Below, in pieces: positions 42,901 to 51,429 of a stretch of DNA of 64,000 nucleotides. Position numbers and translations under genes: made by a program. The notes below the pieces were generated by a model. It did no database searches and had not been told where the DNA came from. It worked only from the letters and a program-made list of their open reading frames with translations. The stretch is from BD1-7 clade bacterium (GTDB taxonomy: Bacteria; Pseudomonadota; Gammaproteobacteria; Pseudomonadales; DT-91), in the NCBI GenBank assembly GCA_902705865.1, contig CACSIO010000012.1, positions 248,001 through 312,000 on the forward strand, given 5' to 3'. Position 1 is the first letter of the stretch, and each line of letters opens with the position of its first letter.

Positions 42901-43245
42901 TTGGAGGCTGATGATGCTGCGTCGATACTAGCGTCGTTAGCAATGCGAATACGAGAAACGCGACAATCGCCGTGTTGGTTTTTTGCACGTTCGTCGTTCA
43001 CCTATATGCAATTGTTAGGTGGCGATGATCGTTCGCAAGCCAAGGCGCCATTCAAGCTTGAGGAGGGAATCATCGGTACCAGCAATGTGACTGGCGAATG
43101 GCAAGACCCATACAGCTTTTATGCACTACGTGGTTGTGACAGCTTGCCTCTACCAAAGGTAATTGCTGAAGCCGAAGCCGTTTTTGGCCCGATGTTTGAC
43201 GTTTTTGAAGCCGTTGAGGAGGTGAGTGCGGATGCAGACGCTTGA
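39943..43245 (+). CDS. recC: Exodeoxyribonuclease V gamma subunit RecC
   Basis: RecC holds RecB and RecD together and scans single-stranded DNA for Chi, the site where RecBCD switches to loading RecA. The 1,100-aa length fits. Family segments include the start MLTIFYSNKLEALSIKLSAL, the superfamily-1-like inactive helicase region (SLTIHACHSELREVQVLHDEL, RIMLQ-type spacing) and the C-terminal inactive nuclease-like region. The typical LGMNDGTYPTPSANNQLDLM and RDEERYLFLEALLAARESLY blocks are present. The gene order is recC-recB-recD without ptrA between. The next gene starts inside its last 14 bases. Confidence 0.96.
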   Translation: MLTIFYSNKLEALSIKLSALLRHEPLPPLAKEQIVVESAAMMQWLQGQLAQHMGIAANLDFPFPAALVWQIYREQMPDLPRQTRFDRSPLVWRLYDRMVRLRLEQNPEFGLNELKQYVGQLSNDHQLMTFAQLVANLYDQYQIYRPKWLIDWRNGGMLGAETFPWQAELWRILCNETIDEPDRASVFADALTHFPLPEASARKVAHRLHFFAVSTLPEAYMQLFGALAQTIDVNLYVLNPCAEFWGDVKPWRQVMETRVAGLSTETLDAATTESIDGSNELLAMLARQPQDFVNLLQTLEASDDQLFVESPDDTLLARLQNDVLYLRQHDAGMATTEKSQIPSSDQSLTIHACHSELREVQVLHDELLRYFNQHPQLAWDDVAVMVTNLETYAPYIQSVFATADDGLRLPFHIAEKQGIDGEPVKTALLDLLQLSGESYARSSVIRLLQEPVIARSSGIDDVNLIEQLIGELNVRFGLYDADWQVFGDQVVPLSWQQASQRLVSSFALPDQDDMWSATLAGIDGGCADQAGYLCQFIENLGLLGAGNAKRSLNDWCTYVSVLLERFFGKAEDQEEREVFQINEALQQLHDTAELAEFNQPLDLRVFVDRLEQAMTQAASHHYFRPGCINIATLLPMRSIPFQRICVLGMNDGTYPTPSANNQLDLMLQTPKRGDRNKRDEERYLFLEALLAARESLYISYIGRSHIDNSERYPSLLVTELLNHIDAGYTVAEQKEDMLSQALTRRHHLQPFDPRYFIADSRMQSFHPNHQQQAKILSSGVATSIPAFGQDIDVEMPTDIDLSAFCRAIVQPHRDCLTQIGIALDVEETVDEDNECFVATGLENYQLLIMALERRLRGASMPAADVLTRYDLSPQAALGESTVAEQLQLADAMIDSADALGLALTQSQWLEPLQFELPVGDLVVRGVLNQLAVDAKAANIRLGWAGRRLHGRHALRVWIEHLIAQCVLDRPVTSYLLEADAVWRILPLEADDAASILASLAMRIRETRQSPCWFFARSSFTYMQLLGGDDRSQAKAPFKLEEGIIGTSNVTGEWQDPYSFYALRGCDSLPLPKVIAEAEAVFGPMFDVFEAVEEVSADADA

Positions 43246-46200
43246 TCTAACAACCGTTCCACTCAGTGGCATTAGCCTGATTGAAGCCAGTGCCGGAACC
43301 GGTAAAACCTTCACTATCAGTAATCTGGTGTTACGTCTGATTTTAATGCCTCAACCGGGACTTGGCGAAGCGCCCTTGCGTATTGATGATGTGCTGGTGG
43401 TGACTTTCACCAAAGCGGCAACGCAAGAGCTGAAAGATCGGATACGACAGCGCATCAGTGATGCAGAAGTGTATATTCAAACAAAACAGACCGATGATCC
43501 GGTGCTAGCAAGCATTGTTGATCAGGCATTGTCGAGTGACGGTGAAGAAACCATCTACGAACGTTGCTTGCTGGCTAAGCTCAGTGTTGACGATGCGCCA
43601 GTGTTTACCATTCACGGTTTCTGTCAGCGGGTATTGTCGGATTTTGGCTTTACCGCCGGTCAACCCGCTGAACAAACACTGTTGGAATCTGCCGATGAAC
43701 TCCTGCAAAAGGTGGTGAATCAGCTTTGGCGTGAAACCCTATATGCACTTGATCCGGTGCGCGCTACCTTGTATCAGCGATTGTTGAGATCGCCTGATGC
43801 CCTGATTCAACGTTTGCGTCCGGCGCTGGACGACGATCTAGATACATTAGGTCGTAGCGCCCAAGTGGATGACCTGATCACAAATATTACTGCAGCGTGG
43901 CAGCAGGCCAGAGAATATTGGCAAACCGATGCATCTGAAATTTGCGGCTGGTTCGCCAAAGGCATTGGCCGATCGTACACCAAGCGCTATGTGCCCGTTT
44001 GGCTAACACAATTGGGTGAGTATTTGGATGATGAATCCATGCTGTTTATGCCGCCGGAAAAGGTGTTTCGGTTCAGCCAAAAAACACTGTTAGACAAGCT
44101 GGCAGATAAGGCGCCAAAACATGCCTTATTCGACGCATTAGAAACGATCGAAACCTTATTGCCGCAACTTGAAGATGCTGTGCTTGATGATTTGCGCCGA
44201 CGTGCGATCGATGCCATGCAATCGTTGCAGTCACAGCAAAATATCTTGTTTTTCGACGACTTGATCAAGCGGGTTGCACGTGCCTGTGGGGAATCCTCAG
44301 CGGCCTCGGAAGCTTTGTTAGCCCAGCTTCGTACGACGTATCCTGCGGCTTTGATTGATGAGTTTCAGGATACTGATCAGTATCAATACGAAATATTTCG
44401 CCGTATTTATCGAGATTCGTCGAGTGGGCGTGAAGACTCTGTTGCCGAGAAAATATCTGGCACTTGCATGATGATGATCGGCGACCCGAAGCAGGCAATT
44501 TACAGCTTTCGAGGTGCAGACATTAACACCTACTTTATGGCCCGGCACGATGTTGTTGAGCAACAACGATACACGCTGAATACTAACCACCGTAGCGCCC
44601 CTGATTTGGTTAAAGGGGTCAATGGATTGTTCTTGCAGGCGGACAACCCCTTTGCGATTAGCGATTTTCCGGAATACCCGGATGTTGGATCGCCCGACAG
44701 GTTTACGGGTCGTAAGAGTTTATCGATGGCGGGCTGTGATGTTCCCATCGCGGTTGCTTCGTTAGATGTGGAAGATAACCCGTCGATTGAAACCTGGCGT
44801 CAGCAGGCGGCTCAGCAAACCGCGGAGTTTATCCAATCGGTATTGGATAAAAATGCGCTAATTGGCGACAAGATTGCTGAGCCTCGGGATATTGCCATTC
44901 TGGTTCGAAAGGGTTCTCAGGCTGAAATCATGCGTTTGGCACTGGCAGAAAAAGGCATCAATAGTGTGTTTCTGTCGAACGATTCTGTGCTGAATACTGC
45001 CGAGTGTGACGCTTTTATTCGTTTGGTTCACGCGGTGATTCAGCCGTTCGATCAAGGCCGAATCATGGCGGCGCTAGGCGATACGTTGATCGGTTTTGAT
45101 GCGAGTAAATTATGCCAAATAAATCAGGATGCCAGCGAATGGGCGCAGGTTCAGTGGCAGTTTGTAAGTGCTAACCACCTGTGGAAGAAAAGCGGGTTTA
45201 TTGTGATGTGGCAAAAGTTGATGCAGAGCTTCGACATTGCCGAACGAATACTGGGCTTTACAGAAGGTGAGCGCCGACTAACAAACCTGAATCAGTTGGC
45301 TGAGTTGTTTCTGGCCAGAGAGAATCGCCGAGTCGATTTTGCCACGCAATTGCACCGGTTTCAGCAAATGGCATTGGAGGGTCGCAGCGGCGATGAGGCT
45401 GAACGCATCCGTTTACAGTCTGATGCGAATTTGGTTGAAATCGTGACGATCCATAAATCCAAAGGCTTAGAGTATCCGATTGTTTGTTGTCCGTTTTTGT
45501 TTGATGCGTCGTCGCCACAAAGTCGTGGGCCGAGAATCACATTCAATGCGGATTCACAGCAACGCCAATTGCATTGGTCATCCGACAAAGACGTCGACGA
45601 GCAACTTAAACAAGATGCGTTTAGCGAAGATGTGCGACTGTTGTATGTTGCGTTAACACGTGCGGCTGACCATCTGCATATCTGCTGGGGGCCAGCCAAA
45701 GGCGTGGATAAATCGGCTTTGTATGCGCTGTTATACGGTCGTGGTGCGAAACTTAAAGAATTATTGTCAGATACCAATGCTGAAACCGGAGCATCGGCGT
45801 TTTGGGGCGTTTTCGGTGATCTTGAACATTGGTCTCTGGCGGGTGCTGTCGATGCATCCGATCAAACCGGCGTGGCTATAGATGAACACATTGATACGTT
45901 TGACGTCGCTACCTTTACCCGAACAGTCCATCACAAACCCATCGCTCGTAGTTATTCAGCCGTATTGATGGGGCAGCATGCAGTGTACCCCGGGGCAGAT
46001 ACACCGTTGTCGGAGCAACAAGAGCAGGGTCGTGAGCGCGATGAGGTTGCTTTGCAGGCGTCAGTCAGCGAGGTGCCCGTTGAAGTGCCAGAATTTGAAG
46101 CCACCATTTTTCACTTTCCACGTGGCAGTGAAGCCGGCAACTTTATGCACTTGGTGTTAGAAGATACGGATTTTCAGGATTTAACCAGCTTGCCCGATGT

Positions 46201-46813
46201 TGTTGAAAAACGCCTCGATCTATACAACTTTGATACGGAAATTTGGCCTGAGCCCTTGGTGAATCATTTTACCCAGTGTTTGCAGAAAAAGTTACCGACT
46301 GCCGGCTGTGCATTGTCGGATTTGGCTGATGCACAACTGGCTAAAGAAATGGATTTTCATCTGTATGCTAAACCCGTTGATGGACAGCGCATCGCGGAAT
46401 TGCTCGCCGAGTACCGTGGTGAGCCCTTGTTAGAAACCTCTTTTATGGCCATTGATGGTTTGTTCAAAGGGTTTATCGATCTGGTGTTTGAGCATCAGGG
46501 GCGTTACTACGTGCTGGATTACAAGTCTAACTTCTTAGGCTATACCGCTGCGGATTATGCGCAGGATGCGATGAAAGAGAGCATCCAGGATCATGACTAT
46601 GACTTGCAGTATTTGATGTACACCGCAGCACTGCAACGTTATCTGCGACGCATATTGCCCGACTACGATTATGAAACTCATATCGGCGGTGCTTTGTACC
46701 TGTATTTGCGCGGTATTAACGATACAGATGACAATGGCATTTGGTTCGACCGCCCTGATGCAGCAATGATTGATGCATTCGAGCAGCTGTTTGATGAAGG
46801 AACGTTGGCATGA
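43232..46813 (+). CDS. recB: Exodeoxyribonuclease V beta subunit RecB (helicase-nuclease)
   Basis: RecB unwinds DNA 3'-5' and carries the single nuclease site of RecBCD. The ATG at 43232 has GGAGG nine bases upstream and is preferred to the GTG at 43226. The 1,193-aa protein has Walker A ASAGTGKT (19-26), UvrD-type motifs (TFTKAATQELKDRIRQR, FDDLIKRV, DEFQDTDQYQYEIFR, MIGDPKQAIYSFRGAD), VTIHKSKGLEYPIV, and LYVALTRA. The C-terminal nuclease has Asp1083 (GFIDLVF), Asp1096 and Lys1098 (VLDYKSN), with the same spacing as I recall for E. coli Asp1067/Asp1080/Lys1082. The recC stop overlaps its start by 14 bases. Confidence 0.97.
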   Translation: MQTLDLTTVPLSGISLIEASAGTGKTFTISNLVLRLILMPQPGLGEAPLRIDDVLVVTFTKAATQELKDRIRQRISDAEVYIQTKQTDDPVLASIVDQALSSDGEETIYERCLLAKLSVDDAPVFTIHGFCQRVLSDFGFTAGQPAEQTLLESADELLQKVVNQLWRETLYALDPVRATLYQRLLRSPDALIQRLRPALDDDLDTLGRSAQVDDLITNITAAWQQAREYWQTDASEICGWFAKGIGRSYTKRYVPVWLTQLGEYLDDESMLFMPPEKVFRFSQKTLLDKLADKAPKHALFDALETIETLLPQLEDAVLDDLRRRAIDAMQSLQSQQNILFFDDLIKRVARACGESSAASEALLAQLRTTYPAALIDEFQDTDQYQYEIFRRIYRDSSSGREDSVAEKISGTCMMMIGDPKQAIYSFRGADINTYFMARHDVVEQQRYTLNTNHRSAPDLVKGVNGLFLQADNPFAISDFPEYPDVGSPDRFTGRKSLSMAGCDVPIAVASLDVEDNPSIETWRQQAAQQTAEFIQSVLDKNALIGDKIAEPRDIAILVRKGSQAEIMRLALAEKGINSVFLSNDSVLNTAECDAFIRLVHAVIQPFDQGRIMAALGDTLIGFDASKLCQINQDASEWAQVQWQFVSANHLWKKSGFIVMWQKLMQSFDIAERILGFTEGERRLTNLNQLAELFLARENRRVDFATQLHRFQQMALEGRSGDEAERIRLQSDANLVEIVTIHKSKGLEYPIVCCPFLFDASSPQSRGPRITFNADSQQRQLHWSSDKDVDEQLKQDAFSEDVRLLYVALTRAADHLHICWGPAKGVDKSALYALLYGRGAKLKELLSDTNAETGASAFWGVFGDLEHWSLAGAVDASDQTGVAIDEHIDTFDVATFTRTVHHKPIARSYSAVLMGQHAVYPGADTPLSEQQEQGRERDEVALQASVSEVPVEVPEFEATIFHFPRGSEAGNFMHLVLEDTDFQDLTSLPDVVEKRLDLYNFDTEIWPEPLVNHFTQCLQKKLPTAGCALSDLADAQLAKEMDFHLYAKPVDGQRIAELLAEYRGEPLLETSFMAIDGLFKGFIDLVFEHQGRYYVLDYKSNFLGYTAADYAQDAMKESIQDHDYDLQYLMYTAALQRYLRRILPDYDYETHIGGALYLYLRGINDTDDNGIWFDRPDAAMIDAFEQLFDEGTLA

Positions 46814-48705
46814 GCGAACAATTATCGTTGATGTATGAATCAGAGCCGTCAGCGCCATCGGCGGCATCAGCCGATTCAGATAAAAATGAGCGGCAATCTG
46901 ATGCGTTGTTGTTGCGTGATCACCCGATGGCCTTCCGACTGGCAGAGTATCTGGTTCAGCAGATTGAAACAGAGGCAGAAAGAACCACATTACGGCTTGT
47001 TGTTAATGCGCTGGGTGCGGCACTGCAACAAGGCCATGTTTGCCTGAATCTGGAGCGGGTAGCCGGCAGGGCCGCATTGCGTGATTTTGCGATTGATACC
47101 CGGTTGGGTGATCTGGATAGCACACTAGCTGCAGTGCGTGGTTGGCCATTTGTGCAAGATGAGAACGGCGAGATGCCGATTGATGCCAAGGCATACTTGA
47201 GTTTGAAGGGAACACGTCTGTATTTGGCACGTTATGCCGATTGGGAGCAGCGACTTGCTGAAAACTTGCACAACCGTTCGGTGGATAGCAAGACGCAGAT
47301 ACAGCAAACCACTGCGGCTGAGCGAGTGGAAATAGCGTTGAACGATGATGCGGTAGATTGGCAACGTGCTGCAGTCAAAAATAGCGGATTGTCGCAACTG
47401 AGTATTGTTGTTGGAGGCCCAGGCACCGGGAAAACCACAACGGTTGCACGTATTCTTGCGAGTATTCTCGAGCAGGAAGAAACCGCAAATTATCGCATCG
47501 GCTTGGCGGCACCGACTGGGAAAGCCGCAGCCCGTATGGCCGGCTCATTGGCTGCCAAAATAGAAGAAAGCGACTTACCGAGTGACTTGAAGCAGTGCGT
47601 GCCGACTACAGCACAAACGTTACATAGATTACTGGCGTGGATGCCCTCGACACGTAGATTCCGCTACCACAAAGAGAACCCATTGTTGCTGGATTGCCTT
47701 GTGGTAGATGAGGTATCCATGATTGATATAGGCCTTTTTGTTGCGTTATTGGAGGCACTTCCTAAACATGCCCGTTTGATATTGTTAGGTGATCCGTTTC
47801 AGCTTGCGTCCGTGCAAGCGGGTAATGTTTTGGCTGAACTGTGTCAGACAGACGCTTTAGCAAACTTCTCTGAAGCACGCGCAGGGCTATTGGAATTACC
47901 CACCAGTGTGATTAGCAAAACACCCTATGCACTGATGGATAACATTGTCTTCCTACAAAAGAGTTGGCGCTTTCGGGACGATGCCGGTATTGGACGGTTA
48001 GCCAGTGCTTGCCTCAATGGCGATTGGCCGGCATTTGAACAGGGGCTGTGTGATTCAGATGTCGAGTTTTTGGATAAACAACATGTGGATGCCGAAAATA
48101 CCCTAGTGGATGCGCTGAGTGAGCACCATAGCGACATTGCCAGCGCTGCCGATATTCATATGGCATTTGAGCGTTTGTCTCGATTCCAGCTTTTGTGTGC
48201 AAACCGTGAACATGAATGGAGTACGGGGTATTTTAATCAGCGCATGGCAAGCCGCGTGGCGCGCAGCGGTGTCAAAACGGTCGTTATCGATGAGCAGCTC
48301 TGTTATCACGGCATGCCGGTGATGATGCAGCGGAACCTCGCGCAGCAGGGCCTGTTTAATGGTGATGTGGGTATTCTTTTTGAAGAGGGCGGGCAGCTAT
48401 GGTTGTGGTTCGATTCTGCCGAGAAAGGCCTGATACGCTTTGTGCCCACCCAGGTTCGTGGTTGGCTGAGTGCCCACGCGATTACTATTCACAAGAGTCA
48501 GGGGTCTGAATACGACAGGGTGGCTATCGTATTGCCTCAGCTCGACTCACCACTACAAACTCGGCAATTGCTCTATACGGCGATCACGCGGGCGAAATCA
48601 GCGGTGACTTTGCTTGCAGCGCTTCCTGAGCTGCAGAAGGCTGTTGCTACGCCGAATCAGCGCTATTCAGGCTTGCGCGAACGATTGTCCGCGCTGCCGG
48701 TCTGA
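46810..48705 (+). CDS. recD: Exodeoxyribonuclease V alpha subunit RecD
   Basis: RecD is the 5'-3' helicase of RecBCD and permits its nuclease to act. It has 631 aa. Walker A GGPGTGKT is at 202-209, followed by AAPTGKAAARM, the DEAD-type site DCLVVDEVSMIDIGL, GDPFQLASVQAGNVL, and the late motif AITIHKSQGSEYDRVAIVLP with LYTAITRAKS. The ATG overlaps the recB stop (ATGA), and the operon ends here; the lipocalin gene converges 16 bases later. Confidence 0.96.
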   Translation: MSEQLSLMYESEPSAPSAASADSDKNERQSDALLLRDHPMAFRLAEYLVQQIETEAERTTLRLVVNALGAALQQGHVCLNLERVAGRAALRDFAIDTRLGDLDSTLAAVRGWPFVQDENGEMPIDAKAYLSLKGTRLYLARYADWEQRLAENLHNRSVDSKTQIQQTTAAERVEIALNDDAVDWQRAAVKNSGLSQLSIVVGGPGTGKTTTVARILASILEQEETANYRIGLAAPTGKAAARMAGSLAAKIEESDLPSDLKQCVPTTAQTLHRLLAWMPSTRRFRYHKENPLLLDCLVVDEVSMIDIGLFVALLEALPKHARLILLGDPFQLASVQAGNVLAELCQTDALANFSEARAGLLELPTSVISKTPYALMDNIVFLQKSWRFRDDAGIGRLASACLNGDWPAFEQGLCDSDVEFLDKQHVDAENTLVDALSEHHSDIASAADIHMAFERLSRFQLLCANREHEWSTGYFNQRMASRVARSGVKTVVIDEQLCYHGMPVMMQRNLAQQGLFNGDVGILFEEGGQLWLWFDSAEKGLIRFVPTQVRGWLSAHAITIHKSQGSEYDRVAIVLPQLDSPLQTRQLLYTAITRAKSAVTLLAALPELQKAVATPNQRYSGLRERLSALPV

Positions 48706-48721
48706 TGCCTGACAAATAGAC

Positions 48722-49306
48722 TTAGTTGGAGTTCGGTACAGGCGGCTTGGGTAATGATTGATCGACCCGGATTAACTGGTTGGTATCAAAACCTAAGCTT
48801 GCTGCACGTTGCTTGAATGCTTCAATGACGTTGTCGTCGACCTCGGGGGTGCGTGATAGCAGCCACAAGTAGGATGTGTCAGGTCCGCTGACATATGACA
48901 ATTGATACGGTTTTTGGTCAGTGTTGCTGGTGTCTATCTGCGGTTCCAGATCAAATACAACGTAGGCTCCATAAAATGGGCCAAAGAAAGATACTTTCAG
49001 GTAGCCCGTATCATCACTGTTAACAAAATAGGCTTTGCCTTCAGCTTCTTTCCAACGCTGTTGTTTGTCGAGATATCCACGATTGATAACTCTTACGCCG
49101 CCATCATCACGCATACTGTACTCGGCCGTGACATGGCTCATACCGCGTTCAAAGGAGTGGTCCAATCGGGCAATTTCATACCAGGTGCCTAAATAGTGAG
49201 GCAAACTGAAGTCTATTACGGGCTCAACACCCTTGGGAATACCTGTGCAAGCGGTCAATAACGCACCGGTTAGGGCAGTTATCGCAATTAAAAACTGACG
49301 TTTCAT
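48722..49306 (-). CDS. blc: Outer-membrane lipocalin Blc
   Basis: Blc-type lipoprotein with a lipocalin barrel, thought to bind phospholipids or fatty acids at the inner face of the outer membrane. The ATG at 49306 (AAGGAC upstream) begins a lipoprotein signal with LLTAC (Cys20), 194 aa in all. Lipocalin motifs are visible: LPHYLGTWYEIARLDHSFER (including the invariant GTWY), the second FFGPFYGAYVVFDLE, and the third SYLWLLSRTPEVDDNVIEAF. It lies convergent to recD and divergent from the aldehyde dehydrogenase. Confidence 0.94.
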   Translation of the reverse strand: MKRQFLIAITALTGALLTACTGIPKGVEPVIDFSLPHYLGTWYEIARLDHSFERGMSHVTAEYSMRDDGGVRVINRGYLDKQQRWKEAEGKAYFVNSDDTGYLKVSFFGPFYGAYVVFDLEPQIDTSNTDQKPYQLSYVSGPDTSYLWLLSRTPEVDDNVIEAFKQRAASLGFDTNQLIRVDQSLPKPPVPNSN

Positions 49307-49508
49307 GGGTAATAGTCCTTTTATTTGCAGCCGTTTATGGCAAAAAAAACAAGGTTTATGTCCGCACATTAGCTGGTATTTACATTAAATCCCGTTAACA
49401 GGGTGATAATGTTACGCACAGCTTTTTGATTACGATTGAATAAAAGCGTAATCTCTTGGCGTCCAAATACTGAATACGATTTACTGAAGCAAAATACAGG
49501 TTTCTACA

Positions 49509-51056
49509 ATGGCGATTATCCAGCCCAAAGGCACGAATGAAGAAGGCCGTCAGGTACTGAGTCTGACTAATCCGGCAAATGGCGAGTTTCTCTACGATAT
49601 CGAGTGCCAAACCGCGGAAGACGTCAATGCGGTGATTGAAAAAGCTCATCTGGCTCAGCCCGCTTGGGCGGCTTTGAGCGTCACTCAACGTGTTGAATAC
49701 ATGATGCGCTTGCGCGAACAAATACTAGACCAACAAGATCGAATTATTGATGTCGTCATCAAGGAAACCGGCAAACCGATGCAGGATGCTTTGACATTCG
49801 AAATCTACGCCGTGTGTGCTTTCATCTCATATTGGTGTAAGCAGGCTTCGAAGACACTGAAGGAAGAAACCTTCCGTGCCTCGGGTATCATGGGATTAAT
49901 GAAAAAAGTCCACATGCAGTACTGCCCATTGGGTGTGGTTGGTGTTATCGCACCTTGGAACGGCCCGTTTGTTTTGACGGCCAACCCAACTATTCAAGCA
50001 TTGCTGGCAGGTAACACCGTCGTTGCAAAGGGCTCTGAAATTACGCCGATTTGTTCGAAAATTCTTGAAGATTTGTGCCGTGATGCAGGCTTCCCTGAAG
50101 GGGTTTGCCAAGTATTGATCGGTGATGGCAGCACGGGTGCTGCACTAACGTCGTCGCCGATGATCGATAAAGTTGCGTTCACCGGTTCGGTCGCAACAGG
50201 CAAAAAAGTGGCTGAATCATGCTTACAAAACCTGACACCGTATTCGTTGGAGCTCGGTGGTAAAGACGCTATGATTATTTGTGCCGATGCGGATCTGGAT
50301 AAAGCTGCACACGGTGCTGTATGGGGCGGCTGTGTTAACACTGGTCATTTCTGTTGTGGTATCGAGCGTATCTATGTTGAAGCGCCTGTGTACGATGCGT
50401 TCGTTGAAAAGGTCACTAAGATAGCAGCGGCGCTTCGCCAAGGTCAGCAGTTTGGTGTTGATGAAGATCTAGGCGCAGTGTTCTGGGATCGTCAGATGTC
50501 GATCATTGAAGATCATGTGAATGACGCGATTGCACGCGGCGCCAAGCCAATGACCGGTGGCAAACGTGTGGGTGACGGTAAAGGGTTGTATTTCCCCGCA
50601 ACTGTATTAGTGGATGTTGATGAATCCAGTGACTTGATGCAGAAAGAAACCTTCGGCCCGGTGTTGCCAATCATCAAGGTAGTGAATGAAGAAGAGGCCA
50701 TCGCCAAGGCAAATGACTCCAATTACGGCCTGCATGGCTCTGTCTGGACTCAGGATAAACTCAAGGGCTTGCGCATTGCCCGTCGTATTCAAACCGGTTC
50801 TATGGCGGTTAACGACATTGGCATGATGTACGGAGTGCCAAATGCACCGTTTGGTGGTGTGAAGGAAAGCGGTATGGGCTCTATCAATGGCCAGAACGGC
50901 TTGCGTGGATACACACACCCGAAACCGATTATTGTCGGCCGCTACGCGGGCATGGATTCAGGTTATCCTCATGACCAGAAAAAGTATGACCAAATGAAAA
51001 AGCTCATGAACTTCATGTGGAAATCCACTATTGGCCGTTTGTTGCTGGGGCCATAA
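49509..51056 (+). CDS. NAD(P)-dependent aldehyde dehydrogenase
   Basis: Oxidises an aldehyde to the carboxylate; the substrate is unknown. At 515 aa it has family length plus a C-terminal extension (MKKLMNFMWKSTIGRLLLGP) that is basic and partly hydrophobic. Catalytic features are Asn151 (APWNGPFV), the cofactor loop FTGSVATGKK (224-233), the base Glu248 (LELGGKDA) and nucleophile Cys282 (NTGHFCCG, where the usual Gln is His). FGPVLPI and SGMGSINGQNGLRGYTHPK complete the pattern. It stands alone between the lipocalin and the amidohydrolase. Confidence 0.93.
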   Translation: MAIIQPKGTNEEGRQVLSLTNPANGEFLYDIECQTAEDVNAVIEKAHLAQPAWAALSVTQRVEYMMRLREQILDQQDRIIDVVIKETGKPMQDALTFEIYAVCAFISYWCKQASKTLKEETFRASGIMGLMKKVHMQYCPLGVVGVIAPWNGPFVLTANPTIQALLAGNTVVAKGSEITPICSKILEDLCRDAGFPEGVCQVLIGDGSTGAALTSSPMIDKVAFTGSVATGKKVAESCLQNLTPYSLELGGKDAMIICADADLDKAAHGAVWGGCVNTGHFCCGIERIYVEAPVYDAFVEKVTKIAAALRQGQQFGVDEDLGAVFWDRQMSIIEDHVNDAIARGAKPMTGGKRVGDGKGLYFPATVLVDVDESSDLMQKETFGPVLPIIKVVNEEEAIAKANDSNYGLHGSVWTQDKLKGLRIARRIQTGSMAVNDIGMMYGVPNAPFGGVKESGMGSINGQNGLRGYTHPKPIIVGRYAGMDSGYPHDQKKYDQMKKLMNFMWKSTIGRLLLGP

Positions 51057-51429
51057 TGGCTCGGAAAATACTCTGATATTTGCAGTAAAAGCTTTTAAAT
51101 CCGTCATAAACCCTGTCTGTCGTGGCAGGTTTGTGACGGTTGTTATCTCTTCGCGCTGATGCGCAACTTCCCTTCCTGTGCCGTCTAATCCTTCTTTCTT
51201 GTAACGCAACGAACTGACTGTTTGATCGCCGGTATTTGAGCCAAAATCAAACCGGAACTAATTCTCAAAAACCAATTGCTGTGATTTAGACATAAAACGC
51301 GACGCTGATTTTTCACTCGAAGGTGGGTAGGCAAATTTCACCGTTCTCGGATCCTTCCATTTAGGTTAATCCCTTTTAGGACCTTTCCATTTCGGTTCTT
51401 GCCATTCAATGTTTACAAGGAGGTTTGTT
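51057..51429. other. Intergenic region with a direct repeat upstream of the amidohydrolase
   Basis: This 373-base gap holds a near-exact 19-bp direct repeat (51349-51397, listed separately) and a perfect ribosome site, AAGGAGG, at 51417-51423. No terminator for the aldehyde dehydrogenase gene and no other gene is evident. Confidence 0.55.
51349..51397 (+). repeat. 19-bp direct repeat, spaced 30 bp
   Basis: GGATCCTTCCATTTAGGTT (51349-51367) and GGACCTTTCCATTTCGGTT (51379-51397) agree at 16 of 19 positions, with starts exactly 30 bases apart. They lie 33 bases before the amidohydrolase start, and might be a regulator site in the promoter or leader. Confidence 0.6.

Noticed and set aside
51409..51429. 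ATG start of the amidohydrolase
   Set aside because: AAGGAGG at 51417-51423 lies inside this segment and points to the GTG at 51430.
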